Assembly (NCBI RefSeq): GCF_901538355.1
Contig: NZ_LR593887.1
Span: 2,580,920-2,644,919 of the forward strand
Length of the DNA stretch: 64,000 nt
Origin: Tuwongella immobilis
GTDB lineage: Bacteria > Planctomycetota > Planctomycetia > Gemmatales > Gemmataceae
Reading direction: 5' to 3'
Shown here piece by piece: positions 26,735-36,900 of the stretch. Made by a program: the position numbers and the translations under genes. The notes beneath the pieces were generated by a model. That model was given only the letters and a program-made list of their open reading frames with translations, ran no database searches and had not been told where the DNA came from. The stretch's first letter is position 1. Each line of letters opens with the position of its first letter.

Positions 26735-27289
26735 TTAGTTCAAAACACTGCGGAGTTTTTGAAGCGCGGAACGCATTTGAGTTTTGACGGTGCCCACGGG
26801 GCTTTGACGGATCTCCGCGATTTGTTCGTAGGTGAGTCCGCCGTTTTGGCGCAATAAGAAGACTTCTTGTTCTTCCTGGCGTAACTGCCCGATTGCCTCG
26901 CGCAGTCGGGATAAGGATTCTTGATCCTCCAGGAGTTGTCCCGGGGCTAGATCGCGTCCGACGAGCATGGATTCTTCTCCCGAGAAGGGTTTCGCTCGAC
27001 GATTCCAGGCGCTTCGTTGATGATCGCGTGCCGCGTTCAGCCCCACGCGAAAGATCCACGCACGCAGATTCAACACCTGCGAAAGTGCCTCCCGATTGCG
27101 CCAGCACTTCAGGAACGTATCCTGGGCGACATCTTGAGCATCCTCCCGGTTGCCCAAGATAAAGACGAGCGTACTTACCAGCTCGTCGCGCAGTTCGGCG
27201 AACGTCGATATCAGCACCTGTTCCATGGCGATGGAACCATCTCCCATCGATGGGGGTTGGCCGTCCGGTTTGACGTCGAGCGTATTCAT
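26735..27289 (-). CDS. ECF-family RNA polymerase sigma factor
   Basis: This encodes 184 residues. Region 2 is present (ELVSTLVFILGNREDAQDVAQDTF..., then WRNREALSQVLNLRAWIFRV). Region 4 helix-turn-helix is present (QEVFLLRQNGGLTYEQIAEI and GTVKTQMRSALQKLR). There is no signal or extra C-terminal domain. It lies directly upstream of the zinc-finger/macroglobulin gene in the usual sigma/anti-sigma order, so that fused protein is its probable anti-sigma factor. The 263-base gap to the divergent lipoprotein gene should hold the promoters of both; I could not pick out a convincing ECF promoter pair. Confidence 0.93.
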   Translation of the reverse strand: MNTLDVKPDGQPPSMGDGSIAMEQVLISTFAELRDELVSTLVFILGNREDAQDVAQDTFLKCWRNREALSQVLNLRAWIFRVGLNAARDHQRSAWNRRAKPFSGEESMLVGRDLAPGQLLEDQESLSRLREAIGQLRQEEQEVFLLRQNGGLTYEQIAEIRQSPVGTVKTQMRSALQKLRSVLN

Positions 27290-27552
27290 GGTTTCCTACC
27301 TATCCGACGACTCGCCATTGCCAAGCGATTGGGAGAGACGCGATTTTTTTCCGCTTCGTAGAACTGCGTCGGCAATTGGGTGCCCGTCCTTCGCCATGCT
27401 ATGCCTCGCGACAACCAACTGCAAGCGGTCAGCGAGCGGATCGTTGATTTGTTCGGATGTCGAATTGCTTTCCTGAAAAACTTGGCTTGCACGGAAATCC
27501 CCCTCCGAGTATCTCCCCTGATTGCATCGGTCGCGTACCCGGAGAGTGGCTC

Positions 27553-29928
27553 ATGTCCAGCGTGATGAGACAGCAAGGAATCCGCTTGGCGATTGCCAGT
27601 GTTGTTACCCTCGGCCTGATTGGCTGCTTCGGGATGACACAAAATCCCAGCCATTTCCCGTATTTGCTCCCCACCGGGGACATCATTCGCACCCATGCCA
27701 AGCCGCCCGGGAAGGGGTACTTTTCGGATTTCGATCCCGCGGCTAAGCGCCTGATGGTCACTCCCGAGCAATCGTTCCAGCCCATTGGCACGCATCAAGT
27801 GTTTATTGCCACGGTGTTAGATGCCGATGGAAAACCGCGTCGCAAGCGCCGGGTGGAATGGATTCTGGAAGGGGAAGGCAGCATCATCGAAGTCGATGAA
27901 AGCGGCTACTTTGCAGGACGCGGCTACAAGCATGACAATCGCTATGCCGTGAGTTATACCGATTACACCGAACATCGCATCTCGCGCGGGAATTCCGATC
28001 CCAGCGATGATTTCACGATTCTGCCCGGCCAAACCTGGTGCGTGGTGAGTTCGGCGGTGCCCGGTCAGACGAGTTTGACCGTCTACGCGCCGGAAATTCA
28101 CAATTGGGAAAATCATAAAGTCATCGTGCGGACGATGTGGGTGGACGCGATTTGCGAGTTTCCGCCCGATGCCGCCGTGCGCGTGGGGACCGACCAGATT
28201 CTCTCGACCCGCGTGCTTCGCAAGGCGGACCAGCGACCGTTGCCCGGCTACCGCGTGCGTTACAGCATTGTCGAGGGGAGCCCCACGCAATTGGTGGGCA
28301 ACGCCGCCAACATCAAAGAGCCTGGCCCCGGCGTCTTCGAGACCGTCAGCGATCAATCCGGGTTGGCCACGATTCGACTCGCCCAGCGCACTCAAGGCTC
28401 CTCCAAAGCGGAGCCAGGGCAGACCATGCTGCGAATCGAGGTGATTCGTGAGGCCGACGGGGTCGTCGTCGGCATGGCGGAGCGCAAAATCGAATGGCAG
28501 GGTGCCCAACTGAAACTCGCGCTCTCCACTCCCCGCAGCGCCAGCCTGAACGATGATGTCTCCATGACCTTGTCGGTGCTAAACGTGGGGCAGGTGAGTT
28601 CAACACCCGCGACGCTTCGCATGTTTGTCCCAGCGGGCGTGCAAGTGCTGGGCACACTCCCGGCGACGCGCCAAGAAGGAAACCAACTGCTGTGGGAACT
28701 CCCCTCGATTCCTGGTCAGGGGCAGGAAATGATCCACGTGAAGGTGAAACCGACCAAACCGGGACCCATGAAGTTCGACGTGGTTGCGAATGCGAATAAT
28801 AACGATATGGCGAAAATTAGCGAATCGGTTGAGGTGCTGCAGGCGCGCATCCAGATGAGCCGCGAAGGGCCGACGGTGGGCGTTGTTGGCGAAGAGATTC
28901 CAATTCGCATCAAGGTAGCGAATACTGGCACCGGGCCAGTCACCGATATTGAAGTGCAATGCAAGTACGATCCCGGTCTGACTCATACCAGTCAGAAGAA
29001 TCCGGCCGTGGCCAAAATCGCCAAGCTGGAACCCGGACAGATTGAAGACTTAATCATCCGATTGCGTGCGAATGATGTCGGCAAACACAATATCCGCTTC
29101 TTCGCCCGAGCCGCCAACAGTTTGACCGCGGAAACCGACCCGTTGGCCATCGATGTGCGGAAGGCCGGATTGATGCTCACCAGCGAAGCGACGCCGCGGG
29201 CATACCTGCAGCAGGAAATCGCCTGGCAAATTCGCGTCAAAAACGATGGCGAGCTGCCATTGACCAACGTGCTGGTGCGGGGCGAATGGCCGGATGAGGT
29301 GGTGTATCTGCGGGCGAATCTGGACGGAAAAACCGGGAAAAATGTGACGCAGTGGGTCTTGGGCGAACTCAAGCCCGGCGAGGAACGAACCGTCGTGGCA
29401 TCCGGTCGGGCCATGAAGCTGACACCGAATGCGACACTCCGCGCGATTGTGACCGCCGATCCGCTCATGACTCCAGGTGCACCGGCTCGACCGGCGAAGC
29501 TGGACGGCACGGGGCAGATTACCAAGCAAATGGATCGCACGGTTGAAGTCTTGGGCGTGCCATCGGTGCAGGTGGAAGTCAAAGATCGCGATGACCCGCT
29601 GACTGTGGGACAACGCACCACCTACACGATCACGGTGAAAAATACCGGGACGTTGGCAGCCACGGGAATCCAAATCGTGGCAAATGTGCCACCGCAAATG
29701 CGAGCCGTGCGCGGTTCGGGGCCGACGGAAGGGCGAAACGAAGGGAACCTGGTGCAATTCGGGACCATCGATCAGCTTCCGCCGAATCAGCAAGCGACGT
29801 TCCAAGTCGAGGTCGAAGCGACGGCTGCCGGTGATGCCCGATTCCGAGTCGAGGCACGAGGCCCGACACTGAATCAACCGGTGAAAGTGGAAGAAGCGAC
29901 GCGGATTTTGCCCGCGACCGGCCGGTAA
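27553..29928 (+). CDS. Large lipoprotein with DUF11/CARDB-like repeats
   Basis: This encodes 791 residues. The ATG at 27553 has GGAGAG six bases upstream. The signal peptide ends in a lipobox (VTLGLIGC). An N-terminal region of about 300 residues has Ig-like strands (RKRRVEWILEGEGSIIEVDE). Four DUF11/CARDB-type beta-sandwich repeats follow, recognisable by MTLSVLNVGQVSSTPATLRM, IRIKVANTGTGPVTDIEV, WQIRVKNDGELPLTNVLV and YTITVKNTGTLAATGIQIV. Such proteins are cell-surface or periplasmic structural proteins. It is divergent from the ECF sigma gene and may belong to the same regulon; that is inference. Confidence 0.82.
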   Translation: MSSVMRQQGIRLAIASVVTLGLIGCFGMTQNPSHFPYLLPTGDIIRTHAKPPGKGYFSDFDPAAKRLMVTPEQSFQPIGTHQVFIATVLDADGKPRRKRRVEWILEGEGSIIEVDESGYFAGRGYKHDNRYAVSYTDYTEHRISRGNSDPSDDFTILPGQTWCVVSSAVPGQTSLTVYAPEIHNWENHKVIVRTMWVDAICEFPPDAAVRVGTDQILSTRVLRKADQRPLPGYRVRYSIVEGSPTQLVGNAANIKEPGPGVFETVSDQSGLATIRLAQRTQGSSKAEPGQTMLRIEVIREADGVVVGMAERKIEWQGAQLKLALSTPRSASLNDDVSMTLSVLNVGQVSSTPATLRMFVPAGVQVLGTLPATRQEGNQLLWELPSIPGQGQEMIHVKVKPTKPGPMKFDVVANANNNDMAKISESVEVLQARIQMSREGPTVGVVGEEIPIRIKVANTGTGPVTDIEVQCKYDPGLTHTSQKNPAVAKIAKLEPGQIEDLIIRLRANDVGKHNIRFFARAANSLTAETDPLAIDVRKAGLMLTSEATPRAYLQQEIAWQIRVKNDGELPLTNVLVRGEWPDEVVYLRANLDGKTGKNVTQWVLGELKPGEERTVVASGRAMKLTPNATLRAIVTADPLMTPGAPARPAKLDGTGQITKQMDRTVEVLGVPSVQVEVKDRDDPLTVGQRTTYTITVKNTGTLAATGIQIVANVPPQMRAVRGSGPTEGRNEGNLVQFGTIDQLPPNQQATFQVEVEATAAGDARFRVEARGPTLNQPVKVEEATRILPATGR

Positions 29929-30005
29929 TGCTTGACCCTGCGAATGCGTGTCGGCACAATCGGGCGGTATCATCCTCCCGACTGCCGACCGATTCGAGAA
30001 TCCCC

Positions 30006-30995
30006 ATGCAGCGCATTGTCCGTGACCAAGCCAAGAAATTTGCCTTCGATTGGCGAGATGAACCGCTTCTGACCGTCGATCCGGGCGAAACCTTCGAGAT
30101 TGAAACCTTTGACGCCTCGGTGGGTTACTTTCGGTCGCCCACCGATTTGGCCATTCCCGCAAAACGGCCCGGATTCGATCGCAATCCGCCGTTGGTAAAC
30201 CCCATCGGTGGGCCAGTTTACGTTCGCGGTGCGAATCGGGGCGATACCCTCGTTGCGGTCATCGAATCGATTACCGTGGAGGGGTATTCGTGGATTGCCG
30301 TCGGTCCCCGTCGCGGTCCGTTGGGCGATTCCGCGAAGTATCCCGAACTGTCCCAGCAATACACGACGAAAATTTTTCGCCACGAACCCGGCCCCAGCGG
30401 CACGACCCGCGATGGGACACTCCATTTCAGCGAGCGGATTCGCTGGCCGATCACGCCGTTCATCGGCACCATCGGCGTCTGCCCGGATCGAGAAGTGCTG
30501 ACCAGCAACGATGGGCAGGGAGATTGGGGTGGGAATCTGGATGTGCGGGATGTGGCACCGGGGAATCGGATTTACCTGCCGGTTTCGCATCCGGGCGGGC
30601 TGTTCTACCTGGGCGATGTCCATGCCAGCCAAGGGGATACGGAATTCACCGGCACCGCCGCCGAAACGCAAGCCACCGTGCGATTGCGGCTCGAAGTGGT
30701 TCCGAATCGTCGAGTGCCGTGGATGCGCATCGAGAAGCCCGATTCGATTATTTCGCTATACGCCGTGAAACCGTTGGAAGTCGCCGTTGAGACCGCCACG
30801 TTATCGCTGATTGACTGGCTGGTGAGCGACTACGGTTTCACCGCAACGGATGCGTATTGCTTGGTGAGTACCTGTCCCGATTTCCGCATCCATGTCTATC
30901 AGATGTGTAAAATTGGCAAATTGAGCTACGTCGCCGGGGCGGAATTACCGAAGCGGGTGCTGTTGGGGAGTGGAGCGGCCTCAACTGGGGGATGA
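30006..30995 (+). CDS. Acetamidase/formamidase family protein
   Basis: This encodes 329 residues from the ATG at 30006. The FmdA/AmdA family hydrolyses short amides to ammonia and carboxylate. Evidence is the beta-rich core NPIGGPVYVRGANRGDTLVA, the turn DGQGDWGGNLDVRDVAPGNR and the metal-site region HPGGLFYLGDVHASQGDTE, where H, D and E residues match the family zinc/calcium ligands. The C-terminal DAYCLVSTCPDFRIHVYQM also fits. There is no signal peptide, so it is probably cytoplasmic. The length is slightly above the bacterial family norm of about 300. Confidence 0.85.
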   Translation: MQRIVRDQAKKFAFDWRDEPLLTVDPGETFEIETFDASVGYFRSPTDLAIPAKRPGFDRNPPLVNPIGGPVYVRGANRGDTLVAVIESITVEGYSWIAVGPRRGPLGDSAKYPELSQQYTTKIFRHEPGPSGTTRDGTLHFSERIRWPITPFIGTIGVCPDREVLTSNDGQGDWGGNLDVRDVAPGNRIYLPVSHPGGLFYLGDVHASQGDTEFTGTAAETQATVRLRLEVVPNRRVPWMRIEKPDSIISLYAVKPLEVAVETATLSLIDWLVSDYGFTATDAYCLVSTCPDFRIHVYQMCKIGKLSYVAGAELPKRVLLGSGAASTGG

Positions 30996-31102
30996 AGCGG
31001 CGGTTGCGATCGGCCATCGGTCCGGGTTGCAATCTCCGGGCATCCGGGCTATTCCTGGCAATGCTCAGGGACTACTACAGGGACGTTTGGAGATTGTCCG
31101 CG

Positions 31103-32107
31103 ATGGCCAAGAAATTCGGAACCCCCGATTCCAGCATGGACGCCGGGGAACGCCAGTCAGAAGAAATCGTTCTATCCTCCGAAAGTGTGCATGCTGGCAC
31201 GGGGAATCGAACGGGGATCGATCACCCCTCACGCATCGGCTCACCGACGAACCCGTCGCCTGCTCCCGCACAAGAAGAAAAGATTTCGTTATTCTGGCGC
31301 GTGTTCGGTGGGACGATTCTGAGCATCGTCGCCTTGGTTGCGGTCACGCTCTACAACTCGATGAATAATGCGATCAACGAATTACGCGGCGAGTTGCATC
31401 GCATCAACGAAGCTCGTGCCGATCTCATCAAGAAAGATGAATTCAATAGTCGAAACTCGCAAATGTGGACCCGCGTGCAGGAGTTGGGGACGCTCCAAGT
31501 TGCTCAGACGAGCATGAAGGAACAACTCGCCCAGGTCAGCGAGCGACTCACCAGCTTGACCAAAGATCACAAGGATCAGCTCGAAGCGTCTCGCAATCTG
31601 ATCGCCGGAATTCGAGAACGAATGGGACCGCTGGAAGAAGGGCTGAAACAAGCGGAAAAAGATCGCTCGAATTTTGCGACGTTGAAGGAACGGGTCGGGC
31701 CGCTCGAAGATGGGGTCAAACAATCCGAAAAGGATCACGGGTTGATCGTGGCGATGCAAACCGCATTGGCAAATCTTCAAGAACGGATCGGTACTCGCGA
31801 ACAACAGCTGAAAGACATCGATCTGGACAGCAAAGCCTTGACCAAAGAGCTGTTGGATCTGCGCGAACGACTCGCCAAATTGGAAGTATCGTCCGATCGC
31901 AAGACGCCGACGCGAACGACGAATCTCAGCCGCCCAATTCGCGTGACGCCGCCGATGGCCGATCCCATGTCGCCCCCCGCGAATCCGGGGACCGCACCCA
32001 CGCCGATGGTCATGCCGGTCGTTCCGGGGTACGAACTGCTGCCGATGCCGCGACCAAGTTCGGAACCCACACCCACTCCGATGCCGACTCCGATGCCGGG
32101 CGAATAA
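31103..32107 (+). CDS. Single-pass membrane protein with long coiled coil
   Basis: This encodes 334 residues from the ATG at 31103 (MAKKFGTPDS), with GGAGA a short distance upstream. A polar N-terminal tail of about 60 residues precedes one transmembrane helix (VFGGTILSIVALVAVTLY). A long coiled coil follows from about 85 to 270, with repeated units such as RMGPLEEGLKQAEKDRS and RVGPLEDGVKQSEKDHG. The C-terminal tail is Pro/Met/Thr-rich, ending in PTPMPTPMPGE repeats. Topology is likely cytoplasmic N-terminus and periplasmic coiled coil, though the reverse is possible. The function is unknown; an envelope spacer or scaffold is a reasonable guess. Confidence 0.7.
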   Translation: MAKKFGTPDSSMDAGERQSEEIVLSSESVHAGTGNRTGIDHPSRIGSPTNPSPAPAQEEKISLFWRVFGGTILSIVALVAVTLYNSMNNAINELRGELHRINEARADLIKKDEFNSRNSQMWTRVQELGTLQVAQTSMKEQLAQVSERLTSLTKDHKDQLEASRNLIAGIRERMGPLEEGLKQAEKDRSNFATLKERVGPLEDGVKQSEKDHGLIVAMQTALANLQERIGTREQQLKDIDLDSKALTKELLDLRERLAKLEVSSDRKTPTRTTNLSRPIRVTPPMADPMSPPANPGTAPTPMVMPVVPGYELLPMPRPSSEPTPTPMPTPMPGE

Positions 32108-32214
32108 TTGGAGCATGGGGGTGGGGGCATTCGGTATGATTGAGTCGGAAAATCGACAAGAAATTCTTGTTGACACTATTCAGATCTGCTGATCCAAGCT
32201 ATCATACCAAGATC

Positions 32215-32988
32215 ATGATGCAACGACTCAATAAGGTTCTGGCTCACGCGGGCGTCGGCTCGCGCCGCTACTGCGATGAACTCATCGCAGCCGGGCGCGT
32301 GCGGGTCGATGGACAAATTATCCGCGATCTGGGGGTCAAAGTCGACCCCTTCTCGCAAACCCTCGCGGTGGATGACGCCACCGTGCGACTCGAAAAACGA
32401 GTCTACTGGCTGGTCAACAAGCCTCGCGGCTATCTGTGTACCAATCACGATCCGGACAATCGCCCGCGTGCACTCGACCTGATTCCGCATGTCGAGCAGC
32501 GGGTTTACACCGTTGGTCGGTTGGACGAACATAGCGAAGGGTTGCTGCTGTTGACCAACGATGGCGATCTCGCCTATGAATGCATGCACCCGCGATTTGG
32601 TGTCGAAAAGACCTATCGCGTGTTGGTGAAAGGATCGCCGGATCGCGCCGATCTTCAGCAACTCCTCGACGGCATCTGGATCGCCGAAGGGCGAGTCAAA
32701 GCTAAGTCCGTGAAACGGCTCAAACGCCGATCCGGAAATGATACCTGGCTGAAAATCGTGTTAGCCGAAGGCAAGAACCGCGAGATTCGTCGGATGTTGG
32801 CGAAACTCGGCCATAAAGTGCTGCGACTGACCCGAATCGCCATTGGCCCCATTGGGCTGGATGAGTTGAAGCCGGGCCGATCCCGCCGGTTGACCCCCGG
32901 TGAAGTCGAAGCCCTGCGTGCATCGGTGCAAGCCCTGCGCGATCAACCGCAAGATGAGACCGCTATTGTCGAGGATGTGGACGAATGA
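32215..32988 (+). CDS. RsuA/RluB-family pseudouridine synthase
   Basis: This encodes 257 residues; ATGs at 32215 and 32218 are both possible. An N-terminal S4 RNA-binding domain (QRLNKVLAHAGVGSRRYCDE) precedes the catalytic domain. It has YLCTNHD, the active-site Asp in GRLDEHSEGLLLLTNDG, and EGKNREIRRMLAKLGHKV. It should isomerise a uridine in large-subunit (RluB-type) or small-subunit (RsuA-type) rRNA; the S4 fusion and length favour RluB/RluE. Its stop overlaps the start of the next gene by four bases (ATGA). Confidence 0.92.
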   Translation: MMQRLNKVLAHAGVGSRRYCDELIAAGRVRVDGQIIRDLGVKVDPFSQTLAVDDATVRLEKRVYWLVNKPRGYLCTNHDPDNRPRALDLIPHVEQRVYTVGRLDEHSEGLLLLTNDGDLAYECMHPRFGVEKTYRVLVKGSPDRADLQQLLDGIWIAEGRVKAKSVKRLKRRSGNDTWLKIVLAEGKNREIRRMLAKLGHKVLRLTRIAIGPIGLDELKPGRSRRLTPGEVEALRASVQALRDQPQDETAIVEDVDE

Positions 32989-33824
32989 CTTGTGCTGCCC
33001 GGCATGTGACCGCCATCGTTCTGGAAAATGTGCCCCTTGCCGAGCGCACCTTCCGAATTCGGCTCGCCGCCCCGCAGGTTGCGGCCACCATGCGGCCGGG
33101 CCAGTTCCTGATGCTTCGCCTTCCCGGTCGGACCGATCCGCTGTTGGGACGCCCGTTTGCGCTGTATGACACCGTTTTGAACGATGCCGGCGAATGCGTC
33201 GCGCTGGATGTGGTCTATCTGGTGTTGGGCAAAATGACGCGGCCGCTCTCCGAACTCCAAGCCGGAGACGCCATCGAGGTTCTCGGGCCGTTGGGCAACG
33301 GCTTCCTCCCAATTCCCCCCGCCAAATCCGTCTGGATGATTGCCGGTGGAATCGGCCAGACTCCGTTCCTGGCCACCACGCGTTGGCTGCGCGGAACTCG
33401 TGGTTATGCGGGGGACGCACCTCGTCAACTCGCCGAGCAAGTCGAATTTTTCTACGGCGTCCGGTCTGCGAGTTTCGCTGCGGGGGTTGCGGATTTCGCG
33501 GCGGCTGGTGCGACCGTCTCCCTGGCAAGTGACGACGGTTCGATTGGCCATCACGGGCGGGTCACGGAACTGCTTCCCAACGACCGTCGCCCCGACGCAA
33601 TTCTCACCTGTGGTCCCGAACCAATGCTCAAAGCGGTGGCGCGCTGGGCGTTGGAACGCGGCATTCCCTGCCAAGTTTCACTCGAAACGCCCATGGCCTG
33701 CGGAGTCGGGATCTGCTTTAGTTGCGTGACGAAAGTCCAACTTCCACAATCCGGTTGGGACTACAAACGAGTCTGTGTCGAGGGGCCGATTTTTTCAGCA
33801 GATTCCCTTTTCTGGGAAACCTGA
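32985..33824 (+). CDS. PyrK-like dihydroorotate dehydrogenase electron transfer subunit
   Basis: This encodes 279 residues. It is a ferredoxin-reductase-type protein: FAD-binding barrel (RPGQFLMLRLPG, LLGRPFALYD), NAD-binding domain (VWMIAGGIGQTPFLAT), and a C-terminal 2Fe-2S site formed by CGVGICFSC plus the Cys of YKRVCVEGP. The order and cysteine spacing match PyrK, which passes electrons from dihydroorotate dehydrogenase PyrD to NAD+. No pyrD is nearby, so related oxidoreductase subunits remain possible. The start overlaps the pseudouridine synthase stop. Confidence 0.85.
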   Translation: MTCAARHVTAIVLENVPLAERTFRIRLAAPQVAATMRPGQFLMLRLPGRTDPLLGRPFALYDTVLNDAGECVALDVVYLVLGKMTRPLSELQAGDAIEVLGPLGNGFLPIPPAKSVWMIAGGIGQTPFLATTRWLRGTRGYAGDAPRQLAEQVEFFYGVRSASFAAGVADFAAAGATVSLASDDGSIGHHGRVTELLPNDRRPDAILTCGPEPMLKAVARWALERGIPCQVSLETPMACGVGICFSCVTKVQLPQSGWDYKRVCVEGPIFSADSLFWET

Positions 33825-33964
33825 AAATTGTATCATTGGCATCATTCGAAATAAACCCGACGGAGGATGGCGGCCTGCCCAACCACCAATCCAATGTCAG
33901 AATCCGCAATCGTTGATTTGTCGGATTGCTCAACGCCGTAACGGACGATTTTCGTCGGGGTAGC

Positions 33965-36900
33965 ATGCACGCACATCTCACATTTTCGCAATGGCTGCGT
34001 GGGCAATCTTCCCATTGGAATTGGCAAGCACCCGCGTTGGCGATTCTCGGCATTGGCTCGGCTTATCTACTCAATACCATTTTCGCCAACATCTTCTGGG
34101 AGTCGTTTCCCACCTGTTTATACTTTGTGGTCATCGTGTTGCTCGCTCGATTCACCACCGCGATTGCAACTGGCCTGGCGATTGCGTTGGCCGCGATTGT
34201 GCTCGCGACGACCGCCCCGTTGGGGACAGAAACCCACCCCGCACCCAGTTATGCGCTGATCGTCCGATTGCTGCTCTTTATCGCCATGGCGACTGCGGTG
34301 GGCGGATTGGCGTTGTCCTGGCAATGGATTCGCTGGCGATTGCTTCAGCAAATCGATTCCTTGACGATTGCGCAACGGCTGATCCAAGAAGAATTTGCGG
34401 CCCGTTCGCTCGCCGAGCAGAATCTCCGAGAGTCGGAATCGCGATACCGCCGCGCGTTGCATTCGTCCATGGTGGGGATCGGTCTGATCGACCTGCAAGG
34501 CGTCTGTCTCGAGGCCAATCCGGCCTTGTGTGACATGTTCGGGTATTCCGAAACAAGTCTCGTGGGGCGTTCAATTTTTGATCTGACTCATCCCGATGAT
34601 CGGCCAAAGAGTCAGATTTTTTTCAACGATTGTTTGCATGGCGATCAACCGGCGTATCAATTCGAGAAACGCTATCTCCATGCGGATGGCTCGATTGTTC
34701 ATGCGGTATGTTCGGTATCGATGGTCCTGGATGCATCGGGGAATCCGACGTCTGCGGTGATTCAAATTTCGGATTTGACCCGCCAGAAACGAGTGGAGCA
34801 GCAACTGGCCGAGCGGGAATCGCGGCTGCATAAATTGGCGGAAAATATCCCCAATGGTGCAGTTTTTCAGATCATCGTTCACCCCAACGGGAGTCGGCGG
34901 TTTCTGGTCTGTAGCGCCGGGATGGCTGCGATCACGGGCATTCCGCTTCCAGACCTCGTTGATGATTGTTCGGTGCTAAGTTCCCGAATCCATCCCGATG
35001 ATCGCAAGAGCATCGAACAGCATGAGCAGCAAGCGATCATCGATCGCAAGCCGATGGATGTGCAGATTCGCATGTTTCGGGATGATGGCTCGATCCGTTG
35101 GTTGAATTTTCGCTCCTCACCACGACCGTTGCCCACGGGGGAAGTGATTTGGGACGGTATTCTTGCGGATGTTACGGAATATCATCAGACGTTGCAGCAA
35201 CTGATGTTCGGCGAAGCGCGGCTGAAATCAATTCTGACGTCGATGCCCGATACTGTGTTCCTGCTCAATTCCGAAGCCAAGTTCCAAGGTGTGTACACAT
35301 CCCGCCCCGATTTGCTCCCGGCTTCTGAATCGCAACTCATTGGCCAATCGCTGTTTGCGATGTTGCCGATCGATTCGGTCGAATTCGCGAAGCAGGCGTT
35401 CGAGCAACTGGCCGCGACCGGGCAGCCCCAGGGATTTGAGTTCGTCCTGACGCGCGGCAGTGGAACGGAATGCTTCGAAGCATCGCTGAGTGTTTGTGGC
35501 TTGAACGAAGTGCTGGTGATCGTTCGCGATGTGACGGGCCGTCGCTATGCCGAGGCAGCCATGCGCGAAAGCGAAGCCCGCTTCCAAGCGTTCATGGATC
35601 ATATTCCCTTGGGAGCGTGGATCTTAGATCGAAATAGCCGCGTGGTTTACGTGAATCGATTCTATGGCGATATGGCCGGGATTAATCCGAATGTGCTGAT
35701 TGGCCGCAAAGCCTACGATCTCTACACCCCCGAAGCCGCCGAATACCACCGCGCCAATGATTTGCAGGTGCTTCAGACCAATCGGCCGATCGACCGCCTG
35801 GAACCCTACCTTCGCAGCGATGGCGTGCGTGGGGAAGTTCTGGTCGTGAAATTCCCAATCGTTCGACAAGATGGCGAGCGTTACATTGGAGCGGTGGCGT
35901 TGGATATCACCGAACGCACGCGATTCGAGCATGAACTCCGCGAAAGCGAGCGGCGGTTACGCAGCATCTTGGATTTTTCGCCAACGGTCATTTCCATCAA
36001 AGATTTAATGGGCCGGTATCAGTTCGTGAATCAGCGATTTGTGGAATTGTTCAATCGGCCGACGGGTTCGATTATCGGTCGATCTGCATCGGATTTGGTG
36101 CCCACCGAGATTGCCGATCGTTGGCGCGAAACCGAAGTCGAAGTCATCTCGACCCGAAAGCCGATGACCTTCGAAGAGACGCTGCCACTTTCCGCCGGTG
36201 AGCATCACTTCCTGAGCGTCGTCTTTCCGCTTATTGCCGATGATACCACGGTTTACGGCATTTGTACCATCGCCAGCGACATCACCAAGCAGAAGCAAGA
36301 CGAAGCACAAAAAGAACTCATCACCGCCCAACTGCAAGCCTCGGACAAACTGAAATCGTTGGGGGTGCTTGCGGGGGGATTGGCGCACGATTTCAACAAT
36401 CTGCTGCAACCGATTCTGGGCTACACCGAATTGCTGATGAATGCGTTGCCTGAAGATTTCGCATTCCGGTCGATGTTGCCGCCAATCACCCGCGCCGCAC
36501 AACAATCGGCGCAATTGTGTCGGCAACTGCTTGCCTACGCCGGAAAAGGCCGATTCAAGGTCGGGCCCACGAATCTCAATGATGCGATTGCCGAGATGCT
36601 GGAACTGCTGCGGGTCACCGTTTCCAAGCGAGTGACGCTGCTTTTCCAACCCGCGGAATCGCTACCGCTGATCGAGGCCGATCGTTCGCAGCTGGGACAA
36701 GTGTTGCTGAATTTGGTGATTAATGGCTCGGATGCCATCGGGGATGTACCTGGCACCGTGACCATCCGAACTGGGTGCGAGTATTTGGATGAGTCCCAAA
36801 CACGGCAACTCATCCCCGCGATTGAAGGCGACCCGAAGTCCGGTTCGTATGTCTACGTGGAGGTCGAAGATACGGGTTCGGGCATGACGGCGGATGTCAT

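Noticed and set aside
32170-32205. TTGACA followed by TATCAT upstream of the pseudouridine synthase
   Set aside because: The spacer is 24 bases and the -10-like box lies within 15 bases of the start codon, so it is not a credible promoter pair.
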